From: Anthopleura xanthogrammica
Taxonomy: Eukaryota; Cnidaria; Anthozoa; Actiniaria; Actiniidae
NCBI GenBank assembly: GCA_964019055.1
Contig: OZ025209.1
Location: forward strand, 11,702,981 to 11,766,980
Length of the DNA: 64,000 bases
Direction of reading: 5' to 3'
The first letter of the stretch is position 1. Every line of letters starts with the position of its first letter. The position numbers and the translations under genes are program-made. The notes beneath the pieces were generated by a model. It had not been told where the DNA came from. It saw only the letters and a list, made by a program, of their open reading frames with translations, and searched no databases. Shown here in pieces: positions 12,683 to 24,493 of this stretch.

Positions 12683-14210
12683 GATGAATAATTCCTTTTC
12701 CCCCAGAGCGAACGGCTAAAAGAATTTTTTTTCTTGGCTTAAAAAAACAGTCTATTTGATCAGCGCCAAGGCCCAAAACAGGCCTCAAACTATTGAACTC
12801 AGTTCACCAAATACGAGTAAAATAGGCTTGTTTCATTGATAGACCAAGCATAAACAAGATGAAGAGGTAAGTAATACTCTGGATACGGTCTTCAGAGGCT
12901 AAAACCCAGCAGAAATTTCGTTCCTTTCTTTTATCACAACGAGGACGCCATTGTTATTATTTTTTTCTAGGTTTAAGCTTATTTTGCGCTGAGCATTCTG
13001 GGAATTTGCACGCAAAGTTAATTACAGGGGATCCCTGTGAATATTTTGACAATGAGATCAAATTAATGAACCTGAACACGTGACCTGAACCACGGAAGGA
13101 AGTGAGATTTTTTTAATGCCACGGATTAAGGACTTTTTAAGCCGAAACGAAATTTTAAATTGATGTGAATTCGCTTAGTTTTTCAGATAAGATGCGTATG
13201 CGGAGGAAATAAAAAATAAAAAATAAAAAATAAGAAAAAAAATGAAAGTGAGATGAAAATTAAGACAGCCAAAAATCTAAAAAAAATCAAACTGAAACAA
13301 AAGTAAATCAGTTTCGTCTATTTAAGTTATTTCCAATCTAGAAACCAAAATCAATATCAGAAGACAATGTACTTATAAGAGTGGATTTTTCATTATGTAT
13401 TTACAGTTGTATCACTAGACAGAAAGTTGTACGTCATTTCCTAGGTCAATCTCACTAAACCTTCATTCAATGATTGACAGCATACACTTAATCCCTGGAG
13501 GCCGCCAGGCGAACCAATCACAGCTTTGATAGTTCATGCATAAATTTTCGCTCTCTGGGTTGGGTTATAATTTGATTGATCATTGATGTCCGTAAAACAA
13601 TGGCGATTCTGCGTGATGTTTTGGAATGATAATTGTAAAACGCCAGACAGATGTCCGTTACGGAGAAGATAACATTATGACGGCGGTTCTTTGTGAGACA
13701 ACTCCTTGCTACAAAATTAGGTATTAAATCATGTGTTCCACTCAAGCAGCTTCTTCGGTAACTGATATGTGGATATGAGGGTGCCACAGGGGTTACGCGT
13801 GATGCGTGATTCACGGGCCTTTTTTTGGACCTTGAATGTGTTACACCCTAAATCATTGTATCAAGGTTAAGCAAGGTTACTCATAAATCGTATTTCGTGA
13901 TTCGTGAATTTATGAAAAAATTTCCGTGATTCGTGATCTATCACCCCCCACCCCCCCCCCCCCCTCCCCCCCGATATTCTTCGAAAACCACGGCACCCCC
14001 ATAAAAATTTATTTGCCTAGGCCCAGTCCCGCGCTATAACCAAGGTGGGGAATGCCTGGTGATTTTCGCGCTCTTTTCTTTTCTTTCTTCTTGATAAAAG
14101 TTTTTTTCTTGTATTTGTTATTCTAAATTCTTATTTTTCCTTCATTTCTCGCTGACTATGGACACATGAATTATTAAATTTTTAAGGGAAGTTTACTCCT
14201 GCGGTCAAAA
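12683..14210. promoter_or_regulatory. Shared upstream region of SPPL3 and RAD1
   Basis: This 1.5-kb interval separates the divergent ATGs, so the promoters of both genes should lie here. I see no clear TATA box. It contains a poly(C) tract (13943-13970) and short GTGATTCGTGA repeats near 13890-13940. Confidence 0.45.
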
Positions 14211-17200
14211 ATGTCTCTTTTGTCGCAGCAGAGCAGCGAGGACAGCTCCTACATCTTGGTTGCCAGGTTGGACAATGCTCGCAATATGTCAAATATTCTA
14301 AAGGCTGTACACTTCAAAGAGGTACAAAGGAAATGCAGTTAAGAATAATAAGAGAAAGATTGTATTAATGGTTATTTATTGATCGTGTTTAGTTTTCAGC
14401 AATAAGAGTGTCCATTGGGAGAGGGGGAGGGGAGGATGTTTTCCCATTTCAAACTTTGTCATTCTTTAATTTGTTTGTATGATTCGTACGTATCCATATT
14501 CGTTGTACATGGTGCAATAATTTGCAGTTGCGGACCACGTTTCATTCCCTAAAGTATCATGTCTTTGTTAATGGTTGCACATGAGAAGACAAATAAACAT
14601 GGATACAACTCAAACAATTTTATTCTCTAGGGAATGACATGAGGTCTGTAATGGGAAAACATTGCACCATATGAATAAGGTCTATTCTCGTCAGTTCAGT
14701 AACTGTTAAACAAAGAAATTATACCTTAGTGAATAACACATGGTCTGAAATGGAAGAAAATTAAGGTAAAGACAACTACCCTGCAAGCAGAGGCTATTTT
14801 TCTTCCCCGCCATAGGGCTGAGAGGCAGGCTGGCCTCTCCAAGCAGGGTAAAAAAACAGGACTTATACTGATAGAAGTTTTTTATACTCTCTCTATTGTT
14901 ATTTTATAGAGTGCAACATGTTTTGTTAGTTCTAATGGTATGAAAGTAACAGTGGAAGATGCCAAGTGTGTGCAGGCCAATGCGTTCATTCAATCCAGTG
15001 TATTCCAGGAATACATTTTCAAGGAGGAGAGTGCTACTTTTAGAGTAAACCTCAATGTATTAATGGTAAAGACTTGTGTGTTCTTAATATTTTATCAATT
15101 TTTTAAAAATCTTTATTGAGGATACCTACATCACTTTCAGATAATCTCGCTTCTCTCAGGCCAAAGGAATTAGCCAATCAGCAAACATTTTGTTTGTAGC
15201 TCAATGTTTCCTAGTTCCCGGTTTTCGGCACGATTTATAACAGCTTTTGCTCAATAATAAGGAAAATAAAACTCATCCGTGCAAAGATTCGGCATAATAA
15301 TACCTCTTAGAAAAAGCATATTTCGTCGTTGTTGGTGGAAAATATTTCATTTTGATAAGAGATAATAGAAAACACTTGGAAATTTTTGCTGTGACAAACA
15401 ATGCATTGCGTGTCTAGATTCAAGATCACCTGGTTAAAAGTGCTTTACAGAAGGGTCCTCCTAAAATAATACCCTATAACAATAACCTTTGGGCTAAGCA
15501 AAGTGACAGGACAGGTTAAATTAACTCACAGATCGAATTAGATTAAGGTCAAACATAAAACTTTACATTGAACAGAACCTAATGGCATAAAAGAAGGCGG
15601 CTTTATTATCCAGCTGGTTTTCAATGCATTCAGACCATGTAAAGTTCAACATTTGACCTTCCTACTGTAAGTATTCCTTCTCACATTTTTATTTCATCTT
15701 ATTCAGGAATGTTTGAATATTTTTGGGTCATCTAAAGATTCTGGAATGTGTGCAGCATTAAAATTATGCTACAAGGGCTATGGCTTTCCGTTGGTACTCA
15801 TGTAAGTTAAGTGAAGTAATTTTATTAACATCCTTTTCATCTTGCACTCATAAAGTGAAATCTTTGGATGCTAGACTGAAGGAGATGGTCTCTTTTCATA
15901 TTATAGGCTTTAGAACCCCAATGTACAACAATATATAGTTACACCAGAATCACTCAATGTGCAAAATGCAGGCTTGTTCACTACCAATAGTAAGGCTTTT
16001 GTCATTACTGGTAAATCATTGGAGCATCATGTCAGCAACTTCATAAATTATGAGATTATGATATGATACTCCACAGAATTACTGGATCACTAGTACTATT
16101 GAGGGAACAAGAATGTTTATTATGTACACCATGTGCCAAAATGCAATGGTCTGAGAATTATTGTCTTCCCTCTGGGGTGAGTCTGCTACCATTATACATG
16201 ACAGTCTTGCACAAAAAAATAAATTACTTATCAATATTTATTTCTTGAAACTCTTCCAGGCTTGAAGAGGGAGGTGTTCTGACTGACTGCAGTATTCAAA
16301 CAGAAGAACCTGATGAAATACTAGACTTTGATTTTAGCAGTGCAAATGTGCTGAATAAGATTATTATGAAGGTGTGCATGGTCATAGTATTTATAAGGAT
16401 GGCCCGAAGGACCCTCAAGTTAAGCCTGTACATGATGGTCTAATTCCAAGATTTTATTATTTATTGATCTTCTTTCCATTGGCCAAAGATTACAATTTTA
16501 CACCATGATGCGAATTATTTTTATTTTCTTATTTAGATCTTTTTATTTTTTTCCTAGTCGGAGTGCCTTCGAGAGGCATTTAATGAACTGGACATGACTA
16601 GTGACGTTCTGCAGATACTAATGTCTCCTGATAATCCATATTTCCGACTCTCAACTTTTGGTCATGCAGGCAGTACACATGTAAGGAATTTTGTCTTGGG
16701 TATATACTTTGCTCTTTCGTTTATTTGTTCATTTATTCATTTATTCATTTATTCATTTATTATGTTACTTATTTCCTTATGTTATTTTTTATGCCACAGT
16801 CAGATTTCCCAAAAGATTCAGACATGGTTGAATCATTTGAATGTGAACAAACACAGACAAATAGGTAAATAAAACAGTCTGTGTAATATTATTTGGCTGC
16901 ATATGATATTTATAACTGTCTCTTCTAGCTCCTTACAATTTAGTAAGACACCACTTTCTTTTCTAAAAAAAAAAAGTTTTTGAAAAATGGGGAATGTATG
17001 CCATGGCTTAATTCCGATTGTCTTGTAGTAAATCTTCCCATCATAACATGCTTTGAGTTTATTATCGGTGAAGCTCTGCCCAGTAAATAGCCTTATGTGC
17101 CTCCTGGTGTGGAGAACCATTAGACATAAAAAAATAACATACTGTATGTTCAGCAAGGTACAATATGGCAGCTGTATAAACCCAGCAAATTTGCCATATA

Positions 17201-17803
17201 TGTACGTCCATATTTCCCACCCATGAAAATACTTGGTTGCAAGCCCTACATGTAGCTGAAAAATGCAATGTTTTGTCATTATTTTTAAGGTACAAAATCA
17301 ACCTTCTGAAGCCCTCCACAAAAGCCTTGCACTTGTCTTCCAAGATTTCAATAAGAATGGATGACAGAGGATTTCTGTCTTTACAATACATGATCATTAA
17401 TGAAGATGCCCAAGTTTGTTTCGTCGAATATTTGGTGAGAGTTGCAGCAGTCTTATTCACACATTTTCTTAAAAATTCAATAACTAAGCCAAATAAATAA
17501 TAATAAAATAAATAAATAGAATTTAGCAGTGGCACCTCTACAGAGTAGCTCTTCATCCACTGAAATTCCAATTGGAATTTAGAAGTTGATTTTTGTAGAG
17601 GGAGGAACTGGAAAACCTGGAGAAAAACCATTGAAGCACAGGAGATAAGCACAGAAGATAAGCACAGAATCTAACAAGAGATTGCTGTTCCATATTAAAA
17701 AAAAATAGTTTATAGTCCTTCTTGAACTTTTCCTCTTCTATTTTAGTGTGCACCTGATGAGGAGGTTGATGAATACGATGAAAATGACAGTGGGACAGTT
17801 TAA
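14211..17803 (+). CDS. RAD1: RAD1 subunit of the 9-1-1 DNA damage checkpoint clamp, 8 exons
   Basis: RAD1 forms the PCNA-like ring with RAD9 and HUS1 that is loaded at damaged DNA and activates ATR signalling. Exons: 14211-14321, 14910-15065, 15707-15801, 16260-16371, 16558-16680, 16800-16864, 17290-17434, 17747-17803. They total 864 nt, giving 287 aa (human 282). Family-specific stretches are nearly unchanged, for example KCVQANAFIQ, DMTSDVLQI, PYFRLSTFG, INLLKPSTKALHLS and GFLSLQYMI. The protein ends in an acidic tail after CAPDEEVDEYDEND, as in relatives. The start MSLLSQQ matches the conserved N-terminus. A possible poly(A) signal ATTAAA sits about 70 bases after the stop. The gene is divergent from SPPL3 and convergent with PXMP2. 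Nothing suggests decay. Confidence 0.97.
14526..14700. mobile_element. Family B-related palindromic element in RAD1 intron 1
   Basis: Ends resemble family B (GGACCACGTTTCATTCCCTA at the left; GGTCTGTAATGGGAAAA and GGTCTATT at the right). The centre differs from copies 2800 and 40040. A similar one lies at 36425-36590. Confidence 0.55.
17560..17665 (-). mobile_element. SINE body fragment in RAD1 intron 7
   Basis: AATTCCAATTGGAATTTAGA, AGAGGGAGGAA and CATTGAAGCACAGGAGA match the shared SINE body. The head is missing. Confidence 0.65.
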
Positions 17804-18563
17804 AGAAATGCTGGTTTTACAATGTCATAATTACTACTTAGTGTAAAAATGTTGTATATTTTTATTGCCATTAAAAGAATTGTTTTTTTACTTAGAATAT
17901 TTTGATATTAAAAGTATTAGACATTAGAGTGTCCTTAATTTGAATTTTTTACAGGAATTAATTTTGGATGACAGCTGCATTTTGGATGTGAAAAATTCAA
18001 TTCCTCAAGAAGAAGGAAATTTCTTCTGTAAATACTCAGGGACCAAGCGAAGAGAGGGGCTGGTAATCCCATACTAGTCTCTTATATAGCCCCACCACTT
18101 TTGAGGGTGCTCCACAGTCCATGATACTGGTATCCAACATGCATGCTGTCAAACTGAATGCAATAAAATTAATACAACACTTCATTAAAATGGTGAAATT
18201 ATTACAGTCTTGAGACATTTTTTATTTGTACCTAATACTACTCTGACAGTACTCAAAATCAAGGAGGTATTTTTTGTTTAGAGTCCAATCCAGATGCCGT
18301 ACCACTAAGTCTGAGAGTAGGCTGTTCTAGCAGCTAGGCAATGATCAATGTACTACAAATAGCATACACTCAGTTAGGCCTAGCTTGGGTATTTATGGAC
18401 TACTTATTAAGGGTTTGATGTTTATACAAAATGTAGGTAGAATAAGCCTTGTTTGCTAATCTTAAAAGAGTTGTCAGTGTATGAGTTATGTATAATAACA
18501 TCGACAACTACTATACAGTGTTCATAATAACAATGAAAAAGATGTCAATCAATGACAGCTAAA

Positions 18564-18800
18564 GGCACAATTACATGCAGCAATTTTCTCTGCAACTTGT
18601 CTCGCAACAGCGTAAAGCAATACAAGTTACAAGAGGGTTTACATGGTCCAACGAAGATGCAATTGTTGCCAAAAGTAGAATTCATTTACAACAGTTTTCA
18701 AACTGCACTGTAGGTTACACACTACCAAGTTCCATGCAACTTGTGCCACAACGTCATTGCAAGACAAGTTGCAGAGAAAATTGCTCCATGTAATTGTGCC
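18564..18800. mobile_element. Palindromic element between RAD1 and PXMP2
   Basis: Left arm GGCACAATTACATGCAGCAA and right arm TTGCTCCATGTAATTGTGCC. Both continue inwards with TTTTCTCTGCAACTTG and its complement. Related in style to the GTTGC-rich family C. Confidence 0.85.
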
Positions 18801-18866
18801 ATAAGTTTCTGTTCTAAAGTTTGGATTTATACAGGAGCATCTTCTCAGAGATTTCAGTGTGGTTGA

Positions 18867-21800
18867 CTACTTGTCAGCATTTTTCGAAGCCATGAAAGCA
18901 TTCCAACCGAGAGCAATAACATTGGCAAACAAAACTCGGTACTGAAAAAGAGAGCCATAAAAACAAGATTACCATTTTATCATTTCATTACAAACTATTA
19001 TTAATAGCACTTCATTGTAAAGGGCCTATTGCGAATAATTACTAAGATGAATGGCACAATTGCTCGACTGACAGTCTGACTATTATCCTTGCAAGGTTAG
19101 CTTATAGTGGTGAGGCACTTTCTTCTCACCATTTGATGACAGTATTACCCATCTAATGTCAAAGTACTGGCCAGGTATGAAACACTGATAATACGTTTTA
19201 TGTTTTCCAGTCAAACAATTTAAGGGGTACAAAGTCATGTACTTTCAACTGCCAAATGTCATTGATGGCAAACTATCATAATATTATGCTGTTTGTTAGA
19301 GGCCTTTTCCTGTCCTCCATATTGGCAGCTGCTTGGCCTTAGCAGATTGGAGAGGAACAAAAATAAACTCTTCACACAGGATACGTAACAGCAAATTATT
19401 ACATTTTGAAAATGACAGTTTGCAAGACTGATCTATGCACAACAGAAAGGCTTACTTTTTTACACACTTTCAAAAAGAAAGTATTATCTTTATAGTTAGC
19501 TTACCTCTACTGGTACATAATTGAAGTTCACATACTGCACAATAACCCAAACTCTTAAACTCATCTTAAATGCTATCCAGAAATTGTCACGAACTTTCTT
19601 GACTGCTGCACCACATGACTTCCCCTGCAAATCAAAAAATAATTAATTAGTGTTTAATAAATGATCCATTTTCATAACTTAATTATGAAAAATGGAGGTA
19701 AAACTACAAGGCAGAGCCAGAATGAGTAGCCACATGTCTTACCTCCAATAATGAGATGATGTAAAAAAACAGCACATAAAATATAGGAGAAAAAATCAGT
19801 CGGTCAAGAGCCAACTTTTTTGCTTGAGCATGACTTGTCCCTTTAGGTAAGTACTCTTCAAGGAACTGATAGAAGTAGTGTACTAATGGACCTGTAAAAA
19901 CAAACCTAAAAGTATGTGCAAAACATAAAATAAAAATATAATATAAGTGTCTAGTAATTCTGACTACCTGCAGTGATAAACATGATTTGCGTATGATGAT
20001 GAAATATGAAATGCATATGTGATTGTACCATACCGAATGGACTCAGAAAACTTACTACGTGCAGTGCTTTCACACCAATTGGGGGAACTTTTCACTCACA
20101 TACACTACCGCTACATTTAATGTCCTTATAATGCACACAACACTCAAATCACATGTTAAAAGAGGAAAACAGGAGAACCCAGAGAAAAATCCTAATAGCA
20201 ATTAAGGGAGATTAACTCCTCAAATAAACTCGAACGTGGGCCTTAATTATGCCACAAACCTAGGAATGGTGAAGGGTCAATGCATTAGCAGCCTAGACCA
20301 CACATGCTACCCTTGTTTTCAACCAATCTGTCCAAAGTTGAAGGTTCAAACTCCTTAGTATTGTCATGTGAAATGCACCCCTTTCACATGACATCAAAAG
20401 CAGCTCAATTTGGAGGACAAAACAAAAGAATTTCAATCTCATTTCAATCTTCTGAGATTTGGAATCCACTATTTTGTCCAAATTGAGCTGCATTCTGACA
20501 TGCTGCAGGGTCATTTCACAGTATTTGATATGTTACGGAGGGGAAAAATTGTTTTTTCATCTACATGTAGCTGGATAGTTATGAGATCCTTGACTAAAGT
20601 TTAATCATGGCATCATTGATACCTACCTGCACTACAACTACATGAAGATCAAACAAATATTCAAACCTCTGCTTAATGGTTATAATAAAAAATGTACAGT
20701 GTTACGGAGGGGAACAGAAAACACAGTCTTAATTTATGTTCATGGAATGTTAAAGAACTCTCTGAAATTGATAAATTTCAAAGACTTTCTTTAGTCTTAT
20801 AGCATTTTTTATTTATCCAGGTTTGCAAAATTGGAAGATTCAAGAGTTTATGTACCTTTCTTGTTTCACAACATGAACTTCTATTAGAGGTGGTAGTGTT
20901 ACGGAAGGGAAAGTTACGGAGGGGAAGTTTTTGTCCATGACCAAAGTATTAACATAACAATAATTAAACTCCAAACAGAAGTGAGATCTCTTTCAGACAT
21001 TTGTTTTACAAAATGTAGCATGCACAAATACTTAGTAAAAACTGAGTTATACTACACAGCACTTCATGTATTCATGCTTAGTTACAGAATGACACACGTT
21101 CTCAGAAGTAGAAGGGTTCAAAGCCATGTTCCTTCTTAAAAGGCTCTTAAATGCCAAAAGACATAACGTGACATCATTTATCTTTCAAACTTTTTTGATT
21201 TCTCACTCTGTTGAATGACAGTCATGGTCATGGTCAAAAACTTCCCCTCCGTAACTTCCCCTCCGTAACACTACCACCTCTAATAGAAGTTCATGTTGTG
21301 AAACAAGAAAGGTATATAAACTCTTAGCCCAGGCTCTGTTTCTGTGGTGATTATACTAGAGTTCACTAATAGTTTTGTGGTCTGGATTTTCTTCAAAAAT
21401 ACTGAAATAAAATTAATGATACCTGCTTTTAAAACTGTCTTCATGCAGCTGTTCCTTTTTTGTCTTAGTCTGTACTTAATTTCAGCCAATTTGGAGCATT
21501 TTTGAGCCTTAGAGCCCTCACTATAATTATTATTTTTCCCCTTGAACTTCATATATAGATCAGTGATGTCACACAAATAAAATATAGGAAATGGAGTTTC
21601 CCCTCCGTAACATTTTTTCCTCTCCGTAACACTTTTTTTACATCCTGTATCTTAGAAAATTGAAAATGAAACAGGCTTAAATGTGGCCTATCTTAAACCT
21701 TATATGGTACATTGGAAAGAATGAAATTGGCCAGGTATTCTGACTTCACATGTGAAAGAAAAACTATTTTAATTACCTCAAAATGTTACGGAGGGGAAAA

Positions 21801-23047
21801 TAGAATTTTGGTTCAAATCTCACATCTTGATAAAGATCCCTTTCCATTTCTTTTTATTCTGCAACTATAAAGGATGGCTGGTAGTCTATGTCAACCTGCA
21901 CTGTATGCCATTTTTAAATCTGTGGATTTTCCAAATAGGAAAAAAGCATTTTCCCCTCCGTAACACACTTTGTGTCTTATTTTTGAATCATCACTATGGT
22001 TTTTATTCTGAATGAAATAAGAATGAAGCCAAACACCATAATATGATATCTTTAGTCATTCACCTTCCAGACAGAGTACTTTTTATCTTCTCCTGTTCAC
22101 TTTCATTTTTTATTTTTTTTGTCCAAAATACTGTGAAATGACCCTGCAAGGAGTCTATATGAGTCACAAGGACATGTGCATACCATTGTTTTTTCATTAC
22201 TCAAATCAGATTTTAATGATTTTCTGACTCTTACCCAAAGGTAGAAAAAGCTGCAACAGCTCTCAGGTCCACTCCTTTGCCTTCACTAATCCTTGACTTC
22301 TGAGAGATAAGCTGGCCTAATCCAGTTGTTATTGCACTACAAAAATTAAAAAAAAATTATTGAAAAAATCATCAACTTGCAATAGACAATATTGAGTGTT
22401 AGCTTAGAATTATTGGTTAGCTTATGTTTGAGTTTTATTTGTCATTTCAGGAGGTGTGTGCATGGGAATCAGGGGGGAGATATTGTGAGGTGCTGAAAAT
22501 ATGTTAGTATGGTAATGGACGGGGGGTGGGGGGAGGGGCTTGGAAAGCTTTAGTTTTCATGGAATTTGCAAATGTGTCCCAGAACACACTTGAGAGTTTT
22601 ACAAGTAATTTCCACCTCATGGTGCTTTAAAATCATGCAAATTATATCTTGCATCATGTTCGAACCTTGTAATCTTAGAAATACATTCTGCGCGCCTATC
22701 CCCCCCCCCCCTCCCCCATGTAATCCTAAAAAAGACATTACAGATGATATGCAGTGTTCGTGTTGTAAATAGAAAAAAGACCGAGTGCAGCACAAATTTC
22801 ATCTTGGTTATTTAAAGCTTAAACTTTGTGTAACAACCAACAGTCAGCTAGTCAAACAGGTCAAAGCTAAAGTTAAAATTCGTCGTCTTCCAGAGTACCT
22901 GGTAATGGATTTTGTCAGCACTGGACGCGTCCTTAGGAAATAATTGTACTGTGCTAGTAACTGTGAGAAAACTCCTCGGGATTTCTTCTTGCTAGAGTCA
23001 TGATCTTCATCGCTAGTCCTGCTCGTCGACTCTCGACTGTCCGCCAT
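18867..23047 (-). CDS. PXMP2: Peroxisomal membrane protein 2 (Mpv17/PMP22 family), with a likely 11-nt microexon
   Basis: Mpv17/PMP22-family membrane protein; mammalian PXMP2 forms a peroxisomal channel for small solutes. Exons on the minus strand: 23047-22899, 22336-22235, 20637-20627 (proposed), 19891-19743, 19624-19505, 18941-18867. The N-terminus has FLRTRPVLTKSIT, like human LRLYPVLTKAAT. The middle has GPLVHYFYQFLEEYLP and KKLALDRLIFSPIFYVLFF. The end has YVNFNYVPVEYRVLFANV and a short tail to the stop. Without an extra exon the second and fourth exons listed are out of phase (595 nt). The 11-nt piece restores frame (606 nt, 201 aa; human 195) and gives FGCSAGPLVHYFY, which resembles the GCSMGP segment I recall from MPV17L2. 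The microexon lies inside a repeat element, so it is less certain than the other exons. The five large exons are secure. Confidence 0.88.
20085..20310 (-). mobile_element. tRNA-headed SINE copy in PXMP2 intron
   Basis: Body AACAGGAGAACCCAGAGAAA precedes, on the plus strand, an inverted B-box region (AACTCGAACGTGGGCC) and an A-box region (GCATTAGCAGCCTAG). Confidence 0.65.
20366..20498. mobile_element. Palindromic element, family E copy 1
   Basis: Arms CAGCTCAATTTGGAGGACAA and TTGTCCAAATTGAGCTG. Other copies at 26405-26525 and 54261-54372 share the outer end resembling AGACCCCCTTTCACGT. Confidence 0.75.
20504..22147. mobile_element. Inverted-repeat element with ten copies of a 14-mer
   Basis: Ends are inverted copies of TGCAGGGTCATTTCACAG (20504 onwards and ending 22147). 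Inside, a second pair of arms (20840-20945 and 21222-21330) surrounds about 280 bp. The motif GTTACGGAGGGGAA occurs forward at 20532, 20701, 20898 (one mismatch), 20913 and 21785, and reversed at 21242, 21256, 21598, 21617 (one mismatch) and 21952. No protein-coding frame is evident. The element contains the candidate PXMP2 microexon. Confidence 0.75.
20627..20637 (-). other. PXMP2: Candidate 11-nt microexon of PXMP2
   Basis: Read on the minus strand, the sequence is a pyrimidine-rich stretch ending ATGTAG, then TTGTAGTGCAG, then the donor GTAGGT. The flanking exons leave two bases (GG) on one side and need one base before GT on the other, so the missing length must be 2 modulo 3; 11 nt fits. 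The codons made are G-C-S-A-G. The final Gly supplies the otherwise missing residue of the family GP motif. I saw at least two other AG-11nt-GT arrangements in this intron (on the minus strand near 20045-20110), but neither restores the Gly. Confidence 0.5.
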
Positions 23048-24493
23048 TTTGGTTTCGTGTATCGAGAGAGCCTGGGTAGAAATTAAATTGAAAAAAAAAC
23101 TATGGTACCAGGCCTTTTGTTTATTCGTAGTTCGTTCACAGGTAGCCCAAGCTGGGTTTCTGTGGTGTCATATTATAAGAGAATGTATGGGGATCTATAA
23201 AATACCTCAATAAAATCGTCAAAATGTGAAATAAAGTAAAGAAATCTTAGCTGACCTTTGAGAAGTTATACTTTTATCGCCCTGCCTGGTTAGATTTCAA
23301 CAGTGGAGAAAAAAAATGCTAAAACTGGCTTAATCCGAAATCTAACCAGGCAGGGCGATGAAGCGTAAAAATCAACATGTGAGTGAGAACAACACAACGT
23401 GCATAGAATATTGAATTTAGTGGAACTAGTGTCCCCAATTAGTGCGAAAACGCTAGAAAAGTCTAGACACTTTAATAAATAAGGAGATTTATTTTATTCT
23501 ATTTTTTTATTTATTTCTTTTATACACGAAAAAAAGGGAACAAATCTGTTATGCTCTCAATTTATAGGTTGCGCATCCGAACATTGTAAAACATGCCAAA
23601 AATGAGTCATATATAGTACTCTGCAATGATTTTGAAGATTGTGAAGATTTTCAGTGAAGATTTTGTGGTGGTTTACTCACTACACACTTAATTTATTTAT
23701 TGTTTGTATTTTTCTTATATTTATGGTATTATGAAAAAAAATAGTACCTTCTTCATACAAACTAATTTATCTGTATTGTTATTTTTTTGTAATATATTTA
23801 TATGTGTGTAATAAAAGAACTTCAACTTGATTGATCAGTTCATCGTGCGGCTTTCTCCGTTGGCTAGCTAACATTCCTGAAAACGCTTCACGCTCGCTTC
23901 TCAAAACAGTGGTCCTTGGCGCACCATTACTCGACATCACTCATCACCGCTTGTTCTTCTTTTAGCTTCTTGGCAAAGCCTAAACTTTCTGAATTTTCTA
24001 TCGTCTGTCATACACTAATTCAGAAACTGAACACACGTTAATGACCGGTCCGTGATGATAGAACTTACGGTGATGATAGACGTATGACTGACATTCTGGA
24101 AATGTTAGCCAATCAGGAGTTCCGTTCGCTGGCAAACGGAGTTTCAAAATATCTCTGGGCATGATGATTGCAGGCGGTTCTCTCCTGTCTCTCCCTCTCC
24201 CTTCCCTTCCCTTCCCCCATCCCCCTAGTTTGACGTTTTGCTCTCGCTCCACTTTTTACGCGGCCATAACCACAACCAACGAACAAACCATACCAAAAGA
24301 ACTAACGCGAACCGCTTGCTAACTGGTTCGAGTCCACACGCTCCGCTCGCCACGAACACTTCAACTTGGTGAAAAACCTGGCCATTGCCGAATTTACCAA
24401 ACAAAATTCAATTTGTTTATCTAATTCGTATGTAAGAATTCGAAGCTTGCGGACTTTTAATTAAAATTCACCTTTGACAAAGAGCAAGCACTA
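23048..24493. promoter_or_regulatory. Shared upstream region of PXMP2 and the SLC22 gene
   Basis: The two genes diverge from here, so both promoters should lie within it. It also contains a compact palindrome at 23277-23359 and a LINE-like 3' end near 23740-23835 (TAATAAAAGAACTTCAACTT). Confidence 0.45.
23277..23359. mobile_element. 83-bp palindromic element
   Basis: Arms ATCGCCCTGCCTGGTTAGAT and its exact complement, separated by about 35 bp. Confidence 0.8.

Noticed and set aside
20040..20110. Two other AG-11nt-GT segments as PXMP2 microexon candidates
   Set aside because: They restore frame length but give Ser or Cys in place of the conserved Gly before Pro.
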